Positions 45,187 to 53,356 of a DNA stretch of 64,000 nt are shown in pieces. Source of the DNA: Aliigemmobacter aestuarii (GTDB lineage: Bacteria > Pseudomonadota > Alphaproteobacteria > Rhodobacterales > Rhodobacteraceae); NCBI RefSeq assembly GCF_004799285.1, contig NZ_SSND01000001.1, positions 62,001 to 126,000 on the forward strand, read 5' to 3'. Both the position numbers and the translations under genes were made by a program. The number at the start of each line of letters is the position of its first letter. The stretch's first letter is position 1. Under the pieces are notes generated by a model, which had not been told where the DNA came from, ran no database searches, and saw only the letters and a list, made by a program, of their open reading frames with translations.

Positions 45187-45870
45187 TCAGTAGACCTGCG
45201 CGACGGTCATCACCGCCTCGGGTGCCGCGTTCTGCGACACCAGACCCGGCGGCAGCGCAACAGGCGCCGACAGTTCGCGCCGGATCGACGCGGCCAGCGC
45301 CTCGATCACGACGACGCGTTGGGTGCGCCCGGCCATTTCCTCGGCGATCGCGGCCTGACCGCCCGCGCCCTTCACATCAGCCACTACATTGCGCGGCCCG
45401 TCGATGATCTGGCCGGTCGTCGCATCGCGCAGCGTCAGCTTGTAGCGCATGGCATGCGTGCCGCCCACGGTGTAGCGGGTCTTTTCCGTCAGGCAGTGAA
45501 AGCGCGTCACCTCGGCCTCGACGATGACGGCGGGACCGCGCTGCATCCCGGCGGTGCCGCCCGCGAAGGCTTCGTCAAAGATTCTCTGGACCTGTGCATA
45601 GCGGTCGCCCATCGGCTCGCCACGCCAGACGATATCGGCCACCGGCATGAACAGGTTGGCTTCGGAAACCTTCAGGCTGCGGGGCACCGTCACGCGGATG
45701 TCCGCCACGGTGAACTGCGGGATGCGGGCGACCTGCTGTCCGGGGTCCTTCGAGGCGACGGACACATCGCCGGGCACCGGCGTGATCGCCCGCGACGCGG
45801 GATCGGACGACACACAGGCCGACAGGGATGCGGCAACCAGCGCAGCGGCAAGGAAGCGAATCGCTTTCAT
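45187..45870 (-). CDS. Lipoprotein of DUF6778 type
   Basis: The 227-residue protein begins with a lipoprotein signal, MKAIRFLAAALVAASLSAC with lipobox LSAC (lipidated Cys19). The body contains a beta-rich domain with blocks RVTVPRSLKVSEANLFMPVAD and AVIVEAEVTRFHCLTEKTRY, typical of a rhodobacteral lipoprotein family of unknown role. GGAGG upstream supports ATG 45870. It diverges from edd across a 300-bp region with two notable palindromes. Function unknown; an outer-membrane lipoprotein is likely. Confidence 0.8.
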   Translation of the reverse strand: MKAIRFLAAALVAASLSACVSSDPASRAITPVPGDVSVASKDPGQQVARIPQFTVADIRVTVPRSLKVSEANLFMPVADIVWRGEPMGDRYAQVQRIFDEAFAGGTAGMQRGPAVIVEAEVTRFHCLTEKTRYTVGGTHAMRYKLTLRDATTGQIIDGPRNVVADVKGAGGQAAIAEEMAGRTQRVVVIEALAASIRRELSAPVALPPGLVSQNAAPEAVMTVAQVY

Positions 45871-45943
45871 CGTTACAGCCCTCCTAGGCTTTGACCCATA
45901 CCCTTGCCTTGCGCGCGCATTGGGGCAAATCTTGGGAAAAAGC

Positions 45944-45976
45944 GGTGCGAAACGGTGGTGACCACCGCTTTGCACC
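45944..45976. promoter_or_regulatory. Near-perfect 33-bp palindrome
   Basis: Arms GGTGCGAAACGGTGGT (45,944-45,959) and ACCACCGCTTTGCACC (45,961-45,976) pair with two mismatches (both G-U in RNA) around one central base. It starts 74 bp upstream of the lipoprotein start codon. It could be an operator or a leader hairpin. Confidence 0.6.
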
Positions 45977-46079
45977 CGCCCTCTGGCAGCGCCGCCTGCG
46001 CGGCGGACGCATCCTGCGCCGGACTGCGACAGTTGCCCGCGGCACCGGGTCGTTTGGCGCGATCGTGACGGTGGAAGGG

Positions 46080-46095
46080 TTGTTAGCGCTAACAA
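46080..46095. promoter_or_regulatory. LacI-family operator upstream of edd
   Basis: TTGTTAGCGCTAACAA is a perfect 16-bp palindrome of the type bound by LacI-family sugar regulators in Alphaproteobacteria (related to GntR-type boxes TGTTAnCGnTAACA). It lies 77 bp before the edd start codon and could overlap the -35 region, suggesting repression of the Entner-Doudoroff genes in the absence of the sugar signal. Confidence 0.75.
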
Positions 46096-46171
46096 ATCCT
46101 GTTATGTGACGCGCCAAGATCGGGGATGTGGCGCGTGCCGCCTGCCCCCGGACAGTCAAGCGGAGTTGGCC

Positions 46172-47977
46172 ATGACCTTGAATTCCACGATCGCCCGGGT
46201 GACCGACCGGATCCGCGAACGGTCGCGGCAGACACGGGGCGACTATCTGGCGCGGATCGGACGGGCGGCGGATGCAGGCCCCGCGCGGGCACATCTGACC
46301 TGCGGCAACCAGGCCCATGCCTATGCCGCGATGGCCGAGGACAAGGCCACGCTTGCCGAAGGCCGCGCGCCCAACATCGGGATCGTGACCGCCTACAACG
46401 ACATGCTGTCCGCCCACCAGCCCTATGAGGATTATCCCCGCCTGATCCGCGCGGCGGCCCGCGCGGCGGGCGCCACGGCCCAGGTCGCAGGCGGCGTGCC
46501 GGCGATGTGCGACGGCGTGACCCAGGGCCAGCCGGGCATGGAACTGTCGCTGTTTTCCCGCGATGTGATCGCGCTGGCAGCAGGCGTGGCGATGTCGCAC
46601 AACACCTTCGACGCGGCGCTTTACCTTGGGGTCTGCGACAAGATCGTGCCGGGGCTGATCATGGCGGCGGCGACCTTCGGGCATGTCCCGGCCGTCTTCG
46701 TGCCCGCGGGCCCGATGACCAGCGGCCTGCCGAACGACGAGAAGGCGAAGGTGCGCCAGCGCTTTGCCACGGGCGAGGCGACGCGCGCCGAACTGATGGC
46801 GGCCGAGATGGCCAGCTATCACGGGCCGGGCACCTGCACCTTCTACGGCACCGCGAACACCAACCAGATGCTGATGGAGTTCATGGGCCTGCACCTGCCG
46901 GGGGCAAGCTTCGTCAACCCCGGCACGCCCCTGCGCGAGGCCCTGACCCGCGCCGCGGTCGAACGCGCGGCCCGGATCACGGCGCAGGGCAACGATTACC
47001 GCCCGGCGGGGCAGATCCTGGACGAACGCGCCTTCGTCAACGGCCTGGTCGGGCTGATGGCCACGGGCGGATCGACGAACCTTGTGCTGCACCTGCCCGC
47101 GATGGCGCGCGCGGCGGGCGTGATCCTCGATCTGGAGGATTTCGCCGATGTCTCGGACGTGGTGCCGCTGATGGCCAAGGTCTATCCGAACGGTCTGGCG
47201 GATGTGAACCACTTCCACGCGGCGGGGGGCCTTGCCTACATGATCGGCCAGCTTCTCGACGCGGGCCTTCTGCATCCCGATGTCAGCACGGTGGCGGGCG
47301 ACGGCCTTGCCCCCTACCGGCAGGAACCCCGGCTTGAGGCCGGGCGGCTGGTCTGGGCAGACGGTCCGGCCGCCACCCAGAATGACCGCATCCTGCGCCC
47401 GGCGGGCGATCCCTTCGCGCCGACGGGCGGGCTGAAGCAGCTTTCCGGCAACCTGGGGCGCGGGGTCATCAAGGTTTCGGCCGTGGCGCCCGACCGACAT
47501 GTGATCGAGGCGCCCGCCCGCATTTTCCACGACCAGGAAGACGTGAAGCGCGCCTTCAAGGCCGGGGAATTCACGTCGGACGTGGTCGTGGTGGTCCGTT
47601 TCCAGGGGCCGCAGGCCAACGGGATGCCAGAGCTTCATTCGCTCACCCCCACCCTGTCGGTGCTTCAGGATCGCGGGCTGAAGGTGGCTCTGGTGACCGA
47701 CGGGCGGATGTCGGGCGCCAGCGGCAAGGTGCCCGCGGCGATCCATGTCTCGCCCGAAGCGGCCACGGGCGGGCCGCTCGCCCGGCTCAGGGATGGCGAC
47801 ATCGTCCGGCTGGATGCCGTGGCGGGGACACTGTCGGTGCTGGCCGCCGATTTCGACAGCCGCGACCCCGCCCGCCCCGACCTTTCGGCCAACCGGCACG
47901 GCATCGGGCGCGAACTGTTCGAATCCTTCCGCCGCAGCGTGGGCCCCGCCACCGAAGGGGCCGCCGTCATCCTCTAG
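46172..47977 (+). CDS. edd: Phosphogluconate dehydratase
   Basis: First enzyme of the Entner-Doudoroff pathway: 6-phosphogluconate to 2-keto-3-deoxy-6-phosphogluconate. The 601-residue protein belongs to the IlvD/Edd iron-sulfur dehydratases. Visible blocks include [41 protein letters not shown] and [14 protein letters not shown] with cluster cysteines, [34 protein letters not shown] and [20 protein letters not shown]. Length matches the family. ATG 46172 has CGGAG upstream and is chosen over ATG 46106, which lies in the control region. It is followed by eda after repeat copy D; the two act in sequence in sugar catabolism. Confidence 0.97.
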   Translation: MTLNSTIARVTDRIRERSRQTRGDYLARIGRAADAGPARAHLTCGNQAHAYAAMAEDKATLAEGRAPNIGIVTAYNDMLSAHQPYEDYPRLIRAAARAAGATAQVAGGVPAMCDGVTQGQPGMELSLFSRDVIALAAGVAMSHNTFDAALYLGVCDKIVPGLIMAAATFGHVPAVFVPAGPMTSGLPNDEKAKVRQRFATGEATRAELMAAEMASYHGPGTCTFYGTANTNQMLMEFMGLHLPGASFVNPGTPLREALTRAAVERAARITAQGNDYRPAGQILDERAFVNGLVGLMATGGSTNLVLHLPAMARAAGVILDLEDFADVSDVVPLMAKVYPNGLADVNHFHAAGGLAYMIGQLLDAGLLHPDVSTVAGDGLAPYRQEPRLEAGRLVWADGPAATQNDRILRPAGDPFAPTGGLKQLSGNLGRGVIKVSAVAPDRHVIEAPARIFHDQEDVKRAFKAGEFTSDVVVVVRFQGPQANGMPELHSLTPTLSVLQDRGLKVALVTDGRMSGASGKVPAAIHVSPEAATGGPLARLRDGDIVRLDAVAGTLSVLAADFDSRDPARPDLSANRHGIGRELFESFRRSVGPATEGAAVIL

Positions 47978-47991
47978 CCCCGGCCGGGAAT

Positions 47992-48050
47992 GGGTATTTT
48001 CATCAGGTTGAAGCAGAGGCCGTTCCCCTTCAATCTGAGACAAATACCCC
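47992..48050. repeat. Palindromic intergenic repeat, copy D (short relative)
   Basis: GGGTATTTTCATCAGGTTGAAG and its imperfect inverted partner CTTCAATCTGAGACAAATACCC surround a GC-rich centre. The arms match the half-sites of copies A-C (GGGTATTTTCGTCA-type, then TTGAA), but the flanking GC hairpins are missing. It lies between edd and eda. Confidence 0.75.
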
Positions 48051-48110
48051 CGCCGGAGGCATCAGCACCAACCATCCCGCACCATTGCGGGGATCAGGGA
48101 GACCACCGTC

Positions 48111-48752
48111 ATGACGCCCGCAGAACAATCCGCCCGCGCCGCCGAGATCTGTCGCATGGCCCCGGTCGTGCCGGTGCTGGTGGTCGACGACCCGGCCCAT
48201 GCCGCGCCCCTGGCCCGCGCGCTGGTCGCGGGCGGCCTTCCCGCGCTCGAGGTGACGCTGCGCACCCCCGCCGCGCTGGAGGTGATCCGGGCGATGGCCG
48301 AGGTCGAGGGCGGCGTGGTCGGCGCGGGCACGCTGCTGACCCCCGGCGACGTGAAGGCGGCGAAGGCCGCCGGCGCGCGCTTTGGCGTCTCGCCCGGTGC
48401 GACGCAGCGCCTGATCGCGGCCTGCGAGGACGAGGGGCTGCCGCTTCTGGCCGGCGCCGTGACCGCGTCCGAGGTGATGGCGCTGCTGGAGGCGGGTTAT
48501 ACGGTCGGCAAGTTCTTTCCCGCCGAAACCAGCGGCGGCGCCGCGGCGATCAAGGCACTGGGGGGGCCGCTGCCGCAGATGGCCTTCTGCCCCACGGGCG
48601 GCATCGGGCTGGGGAACGCCCGCGATTACCTGAGCCTGTCCAATGTGATGTGCGTGGGCGGCAGCTGGATCGCGCCGAAGGCGATGGTGCAGGCGGGCGA
48701 CTGGGGCGGGATCACGCGGCTCGCGGCAGAGGCGGCCGCCCTGCAGCGCTAG
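48111..48752 (+). CDS. eda: 2-dehydro-3-deoxy-phosphogluconate (KDPG) aldolase
   Basis: Second Entner-Doudoroff enzyme; it splits KDPG into pyruvate and glyceraldehyde 3-phosphate. The 213-residue protein has ALEVTLRTPAALEVIRAM with the catalytic Glu, VGAGTLLTPGDVKAAKAAGA, and the Schiff-base lysine in YTVGKFFPAETSGG, followed by the phosphate-binding FCPTGGIGLGNARDYL. Length matches the family. Start ATG 48111 is preceded by a GGAGACC-type site. It lies 133 bp downstream of edd with repeat D between, so the operon may be attenuated there. It converges with the small gene downstream of glnE. Confidence 0.96.
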   Translation: MTPAEQSARAAEICRMAPVVPVLVVDDPAHAAPLARALVAGGLPALEVTLRTPAALEVIRAMAEVEGGVVGAGTLLTPGDVKAAKAAGARFGVSPGATQRLIAACEDEGLPLLAGAVTASEVMALLEAGYTVGKFFPAETSGGAAAIKALGGPLPQMAFCPTGGIGLGNARDYLSLSNVMCVGGSWIAPKAMVQAGDWGGITRLAAEAAALQR

Positions 48753-48825
48753 GGATCAGGACGCGCCCGGCTTCGCCCCGGTCAGCCCCTCGGTGTCAGT
48801 GACCCCCGGTATCAGACCAGCGGCA

Positions 48826-49113
48826 TCAGACCCCAGGCACCCGTGCGGCGCGGCCGCCGCGCCGGCGGGGGGCCTTGGGGGCTTCCAGCCCTTCGGTCAG
48901 CACAGCCGTCATCGGGTGGCCGGGGTTGGGCAAGCCATACTCCGCGATCAGCGCGCGCAGCGCATCGGCCACGGGCACGCCCGGTTTCAGGCTCAGCGCC
49001 CAGTCGACAAAGATCGACCGGCATTCGCCCGGCGTGATGCCGTCGATGCGGAAACTTTCCCGCACCAGCCCCTTCGGATCCGCCTCTGAAAGCTGCACGC
49101 AGCGCCTCCCCAT
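48826..49113 (-). CDS. Conserved small protein downstream of glnE, 95 aa
   Basis: I do not recognise a named family. The protein is cytoplasmic in character, with a compact block ESFRIDGITPGECRSIFVDWALSLKPG and a LRALIAEYGLPNPGHPMTAVL helix. The C terminus is basic (APKAPRRRGGRAARVPG). The start ATG 49113 lies 3 bp past the glnE stop, so it is the second gene of the glnE operon. It shows normal codon use. A role connected with nitrogen regulation is possible only by position. Confidence 0.7.
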   Translation of the reverse strand: MGRRCVQLSEADPKGLVRESFRIDGITPGECRSIFVDWALSLKPGVPVADALRALIAEYGLPNPGHPMTAVLTEGLEAPKAPRRRGGRAARVPGV

Positions 49114-49116
49114 CGT

Positions 49117-51912
49117 TCAGTCCTCTTTCGGCGCGGGTCCGATCCGCGCCTCGATGATCGCGGCCGCAGCGGCCACGCCCTGTTCCAGCCGGTGCGACAG
49201 GTCCTCCTCGCCCTCGCAGCCCATCTCGCGGATCAGGAAGCGCCGACCGCCCTCGCCCACCCGGTCCATGTCCAGCGCCCGGTCGGTCAGAAGCCGGCTG
49301 CCCGCCTGCACCCGCCAGCAGAACCTGTAGGTGTCAAGCAGCGTCCGCTCATCCGTTTGCGACAGAAACCCGCCTTTTGCGCCAGCGCGCAACTGCTGTT
49401 CGACGCGCCGTGCGGGATCGCCCGCGCGCAGCGCCGCCGTCTGCGCCAGAAGTTCGATGTCCATGATGCGCCCGGCGCCGTTCTTGGCCTCCCACAGGGT
49501 CGTGGCGGGCTTGGCCGCCTGAAGGCGCGCCCGCATCTCGGCCACATCGGGCAGCACCCTTTCCCCCTGTCCCTTGACCGTGATCACCTCGCGGCGGAAC
49601 GCCTCGATCGTGGCCATCAGTTCGGCCGGTCCGGTGATCGGGCGGGCGCGGGTCAGGGCCAGGTGTTCCCAGGTCCAGGCCTCGTCCATCTGATAGCTGC
49701 GAAAGCTTGCCAGCGATGTCGCAACCGGCCCCTGCCGCCCCGAGGGCCGCAGCCGCATGTCCACCTCGTAAAGCCGCCCCTCGGGCATCTGCGCGGTCAG
49801 CGCGGTGACCATCGCCTGCGTGAGCCGCGCATAATAGGGTCGCGTGGCCAGGGGCTTCGGCCCCTCGCTGGCCTCCACCCCCGCATCGTCATAGATCACG
49901 ATCAGGTCAAGGTCGGACCCCGCGTTGAGCCGCCCGGCGCCGAGGCTGCCCATCCCCAGAAGCACCGCACCCCGACCGGGCGGCGGGCCGTGGCGGCGGG
50001 CGAATTCGCCGCCCACGACGGGCCAGAGCGCCAAGATCACCGCATCGGCCAGATCGGCATAGGACTTGCCCGCCTCGAAGGCGTCGATCAGGCCGCGCAG
50101 GTGATGCACGCCGACGCGGAAGTGCCATTCCTTCATCCAGCGCCGCGCGGTGTCGAGCTTCTTTTCGTAATCCGCGACCGCGGCCATCGCATCGGTCAGC
50201 CCCCGCGCCAGCTCCGCCGTGCCAGGCCAGGGGGCAAAGAAGCTGCCGCCGATGACCGCATCCAGCACGCCCGCGTTGCGCGCCAGGTAGCGCGCCAGCG
50301 CGGGTGTCGTGGCCGAGATGTCGGCGATCAGGTCGATCAGCGTCGGGTTCGCCTCGAACAGGGCGAAAAGCTGCACACCCGCCGGCAGGCGGGCAAGGAA
50401 GCCGTCGAAGGCGACCAGCGCCTCGTCGAAATTCTCGGCCTTCATCAGCGATTTCAGAAGCTGCGGGCGCAACCTGCGGAAGGATTGCACCGCGCGCTCC
50501 GACCGCAGCGCCGGATAGGACCGCCAGCCATCGACGATGGCCTGGGCGCTGTCCGAAAGGGCCGGACCGTCCGCCACCTGGCCCGGCGCGAAGAATCCTT
50601 CGGTCAGGTGGTCGGTCCGTTCCAGCCGTTCCTTCAGGCCCGCACGAAAGGCCGCCACATCGGCCTGCCCGCAGAAATGCGCGATCCGCGCCACGCCCTC
50701 GGGGGTGGCGGGCATGTCATGGGTCTGCGCGTCGTTCACCATCTGAAGCCGGTGTTCGACCTCGCGATGCGCACGGTAAAGCGTGACGAGTTCCCCGGCG
50801 ATGGCCTCGGGCACCCAGCCCTTTTCCGCCAGCGCGTGCAGGCCACCGACGGTGGTGCGGTCACGCAGCGACGGGTCGCGCCCGCCCGCGATCAGCTGGC
50901 GCGTCTGGGTGAAGAACTCGATCTCGCGAATGCCGCCCACGCCCAGCTTCATGTTGTGGCCTTCGATCTGGATCGGCCCGTGCAGGCCGCGATGGTCGCG
51001 GATGCGCAGGCGCATGTCATGGGCGTCCTGAATCGCCACGAAATCCAGGTGTTTGCGCCAGACGAAGGGGGTAAGCGCGGCCAGGAACCGTTCGCCCGCC
51101 GCAAGGTCGCCGCCGCAGGGGCGCGCCTTGATATAGGCCGCGCGTTCCCAGGTCCGGCCCTGCGCCTCGTAATAGGCCTCGGCCGCCGCCATCGAGATGC
51201 AGACCGGCGTCACCGCCGCATCCGGCCTGAGCCGCAGGTCGCTGCGAAAGACGTATCCGCCCGCCGTGATGTCGGACAAGAGCGCGGTCATCTTGCGGGC
51301 GACGCGGATGAAGGCCGCGCGCGCCTCCTGCCAGTCCTCGCCATAGCGATCCTGGTCGAACAAGAGGACAAGGTCGATGTCCGAGGAATAGTTCAGCTCG
51401 CCCGCGCCCATCTTGCCCATGGCAAGCGCCACCATCCCGCCGGCGGTCTGCGCATCCTCGGGCCCCTGTCCCGGCAGTTTGCCGCGGCGGATCTCTTCGG
51501 CCACCAGCCGGCGCATCGACAGATCGACCGCGCGGTCGGCCAGCGCGGTCAAGGTGCCGGTCACGATCTCCAGCGGCCAGACCCCGCCCAGATCGGCCAG
51601 CGCGGTCAGAAGCGCCAGCCGCCGCTTGGCCTGCCTCAGCGCCGCGCCAAGATCGTCGAGCGCGACCGCCTCAGGGGCCGCAAGCGCCTCGTCCGCGACC
51701 GTCTCGGGCGGGCGGACGAGAGCGATGCGCAGCCAGTCCGCCTCGCGCCGCATCAGGTCGCGCAGATAGGGGCTGCACCCGGCGGTTCCGGCCAAAAGTT
51801 CGACGAGGTCCGGCGGCAGGTCGGAAAAGGCCGCGCGCACATCGGCGGCCTGATCGGCATCGAAGGGCAGCGGCGATCGCGTCAGCCGGGCGGAAAAGGC
51901 AGCATGGGTCAT
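49117..51912 (-). CDS. glnE: Bifunctional glutamine synthetase adenylyltransferase/deadenylylase
   Basis: The enzyme adds or removes AMP on glutamine synthetase in response to PII and glutamine, controlling nitrogen assimilation. The 931-residue protein has the two nucleotidyltransferase domains of the family: the N-terminal GKMGAGELNYSSDIDLVLLF (about residues 167-186) and the C-terminal GSLGAGRLNAGSDLDLIVIY (about 655-675), separated by a helical regulatory region. Full length is typical. The start ATG 51912 is chosen because family members begin here; an in-frame ORF extends upstream through palindromic repeat C to 52,062, but that part is repeat-derived. The ribosome binding site is weak. 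Confidence 0.96.
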   Translation of the reverse strand: MTHAAFSARLTRSPLPFDADQAADVRAAFSDLPPDLVELLAGTAGCSPYLRDLMRREADWLRIALVRPPETVADEALAAPEAVALDDLGAALRQAKRRLALLTALADLGGVWPLEIVTGTLTALADRAVDLSMRRLVAEEIRRGKLPGQGPEDAQTAGGMVALAMGKMGAGELNYSSDIDLVLLFDQDRYGEDWQEARAAFIRVARKMTALLSDITAGGYVFRSDLRLRPDAAVTPVCISMAAAEAYYEAQGRTWERAAYIKARPCGGDLAAGERFLAALTPFVWRKHLDFVAIQDAHDMRLRIRDHRGLHGPIQIEGHNMKLGVGGIREIEFFTQTRQLIAGGRDPSLRDRTTVGGLHALAEKGWVPEAIAGELVTLYRAHREVEHRLQMVNDAQTHDMPATPEGVARIAHFCGQADVAAFRAGLKERLERTDHLTEGFFAPGQVADGPALSDSAQAIVDGWRSYPALRSERAVQSFRRLRPQLLKSLMKAENFDEALVAFDGFLARLPAGVQLFALFEANPTLIDLIADISATTPALARYLARNAGVLDAVIGGSFFAPWPGTAELARGLTDAMAAVADYEKKLDTARRWMKEWHFRVGVHHLRGLIDAFEAGKSYADLADAVILALWPVVGGEFARRHGPPPGRGAVLLGMGSLGAGRLNAGSDLDLIVIYDDAGVEASEGPKPLATRPYYARLTQAMVTALTAQMPEGRLYEVDMRLRPSGRQGPVATSLASFRSYQMDEAWTWEHLALTRARPITGPAELMATIEAFRREVITVKGQGERVLPDVAEMRARLQAAKPATTLWEAKNGAGRIMDIELLAQTAALRAGDPARRVEQQLRAGAKGGFLSQTDERTLLDTYRFCWRVQAGSRLLTDRALDMDRVGEGGRRFLIREMGCEGEEDLSHRLEQGVAAAAAIIEARIGPAPKED

Positions 51913-52214
51913 GCCGGCACCATGACGAGCGCGCGCGCCCCGGTCAACGGGCGGTGGAGCGGAGGGCGATGCGCGGTGGGGCGAGAAGGGGGGCTGTCTG
52001 CCCCCCTCTTTGGCTGCGCCAAATTCACCCCCCGAGGGTATTTTCGTCAAGTTGAACGACAATTTGAGTCAAATTTGCTTCACACTGGCTCAAGTATCCC
52101 GGGGGTGAGGGCCGCAAGGCCCGAGGGGGCAGAGCCCCCTTTCCTGGCCCGGTCGGGGCTTGCCGTTCGGCGCGGGGCGCAGTCATATGCGCCCGAGGGT
52201 GCGAGGGGACGTCC
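51913..52214. other. Divergent region glnE-ybaK occupied by repeat C
   Basis: Of these 302 bases, 51,986-52,142 are palindromic repeat C. The rest shows no operator or clear promoter. Both glnE (-) and the YbaK gene (+) must be expressed from promoters within or around the repeat. Confidence 0.6.
51986..52142. repeat. Palindromic intergenic repeat, copy C (most complete)
   Basis: About 157 bp: GGGGGGCTGTCTGCCCCCC hairpin, TTTGGCTGCGCCAAA hairpin, inverted half-sites (TCACCCCCCGAGGGTATTTT against AGTATCCCGGGGGTGA) around a central AATTTGAGTCAAATTT palindrome, then GGGCCGCAAGGCCC and AGGGGGCAGAGCCCCCT hairpins. Its first 60 bases are nearly identical to copy B. It lies between divergent genes, so it is not simply a terminator of one of them. 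Confidence 0.92.
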
Positions 52215-52682
52215 ATGAGCAAGAGCCTGAAACGCGTGACTGATGCCCTGGCCGCGGCCCGGGTGGAGGCGACGGTGCTGGAAATGGAGGCCGAGACGCG
52301 CACCGCCGGGCAGGCGGCCGATGCGGCAGGCTGCGCGCTGGACCAGATCGTGAAATCCATCATGTTCGGCACGCCCGATGGCCATCTCTGCCTGTTCCTG
52401 ACGGCCGGCGGCAATCAGGTCGACGCGGCAAGGGCCAGCGCGCTTGCGGGCCAGCCCCTGGGCCGCGCGGATGCCAGGCAGGTGCGGGAGCAGACGGGCT
52501 TTGCCATCGGCGGCGTGGCTCCGCTCGGCCATCTGACGCCCCCCGCGACCTGGTTCGACCCGCGGCTGCTGGAGTTTCCCGCTGTCTGGGCGGCCGCCGG
52601 GACGCCGCGCCACATCTTCCGGATCGCGCCCGATGTGTTGTTGCGCATCACTGGCGCCACGCTTGCGGATTTCACCGCCTAG
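52215..52682 (+). CDS. YbaK/EbsC-family (aminoacyl-tRNA editing) protein
   Basis: The family resembles trans-editing domains that hydrolyse mischarged tRNAs such as Cys-tRNA(Pro) or Ala-tRNA(Pro). The 155-residue protein has the N-terminal helix, AGCALDQIVKSIMFG with the conserved lysine, the LFLTAGGNQVDAARASALAG strand-helix block, and a glycine-rich loop GFAIGGVAPLGHLTP typical of the family. Length fits single-domain YbaK-like proteins. The substrate is not determined by sequence. It begins after repeat C and is followed by an operator-bearing gap. Confidence 0.9.
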   Translation: MSKSLKRVTDALAAARVEATVLEMEAETRTAGQAADAAGCALDQIVKSIMFGTPDGHLCLFLTAGGNQVDAARASALAGQPLGRADARQVREQTGFAIGGVAPLGHLTPPATWFDPRLLEFPAVWAAAGTPRHIFRIAPDVLLRITGATLADFTA

Positions 52683-52698
52683 GCGCGGCGCCGCGCGC

Positions 52699-52776
52699 AT
52701 GTAAAAACTTTTCACATCACCTCTTGACGCGGGGGCAGTGCATGCCGATCTTGCGATATGTGAAGAGTGTTTACAT
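52699..52776 (+). promoter_or_regulatory. Promoter with two inverted 19-bp operator-like sites
   Basis: ATGTAAAAACTTTTCACAT (52,699-52,717) and ATGTGAAGAGTGTTTACAT (52,758-52,776) are inverted copies of one site differing at two positions, and each is itself an imperfect palindrome. Between them lies TTGACG (52,724-52,729), a candidate -35 element; the -10 (near GATCTT, 52,747) is poor. The second site would cover the transcription start. A looping or cooperative regulator is suggested. Confidence 0.6.
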
Positions 52777-52797
52777 CCCCGCGCAATGGAGACCGCC

Positions 52798-53289
52798 ATG
52801 CATATCCAGACTGCCCAACCTGCCACCGGCCGCATCGGCCAGTGGTTCCGCAACGCCGAAAGCTGGCTGGACGCCCGCGGCCGGGTGGCGTGGATCGCCG
52901 CCATGGTCCTGGGATTCATCTTCGTCTGGCCCGTGGGCCTGATGCTTCTGGCCTACATGATCTATGCCGGCAAGTTCGCCTGCTCTGCCACCCATCGAAA
53001 GGAAAGCGCCATGTTCTGTTCGCGCAAGCACGACACCCGCCACAGCCGCGCCTGGAATTCCTCGGGCAACAGCGCCTTCGACGCCTACAAGGCCGAGACC
53101 CTGAAACGGCTGGAGGACGAACAGGAAGCCTTCGAGGCGTTCCTCGCCCGCCTGCGCGAGGCCAAGGACAAGCAGGAGTTCGACCGCTTCATGGAGGACC
53201 GCGCCCGCGCGGCGAGCCATCCGGTCGACGCGCGCGAAGACGTGAGCCCGTCCGTGGCCGATGCGCCGCCACGTCCCGGCAGCTATTGA
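52798..53289 (+). CDS. DUF2852-type membrane protein
   Basis: The 163-residue protein has one membrane segment (VAWIAAMVLGFIFVWPVGLMLLAYMIYAG) followed by a cytoplasmic region with a charged coiled coil at about residues 90-130 (AYKAETLKRLEDEQEAFEAFLARL). The sequence is typical of DUF2852 proteins, small alphaproteobacterial envelope proteins of unknown role. ATG 52798 with GGAG seven bases upstream is chosen; an alternative ATG at 52,786 would add four residues. It is the only gene directly behind the paired operator-like sites and lies 67 bp before the RDD gene, so the two are probably co-expressed. Confidence 0.85.
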   Translation: MHIQTAQPATGRIGQWFRNAESWLDARGRVAWIAAMVLGFIFVWPVGLMLLAYMIYAGKFACSATHRKESAMFCSRKHDTRHSRAWNSSGNSAFDAYKAETLKRLEDEQEAFEAFLARLREAKDKQEFDRFMEDRARAASHPVDAREDVSPSVADAPPRPGSY

Positions 53290-53356
53290 TCCCGGCCGCT
53301 CCGGGCCCCATCTCGGGCCCGGAGCCGTTCCAGCCCCATTCCGCAAGCGACCGACG

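Larger units (their letters stand above)
45871..46171. other. Divergent control region between the lipoprotein gene and edd
   Basis: About 300 bp holding two separate palindromes, each listed as its own feature: a near-perfect 33-bp palindrome (45,944-45,976) and a 16-bp LacI-type operator (46,080-46,095). It also contains a GC-rich stretch around 45,977-46,040 with no further structure I could identify. Confidence 0.6.

Noticed and set aside
45884-48043. 719-codon open frame on the minus strand
   Set aside because: Antisense to edd; composition is His/Gln/Arg-rich, as expected for the complement of GC-rich coding DNA.
49192-52218. 1,008-codon open frame on the plus strand
   Set aside because: Complete antisense shadow of glnE, a frequent effect of high GC content.
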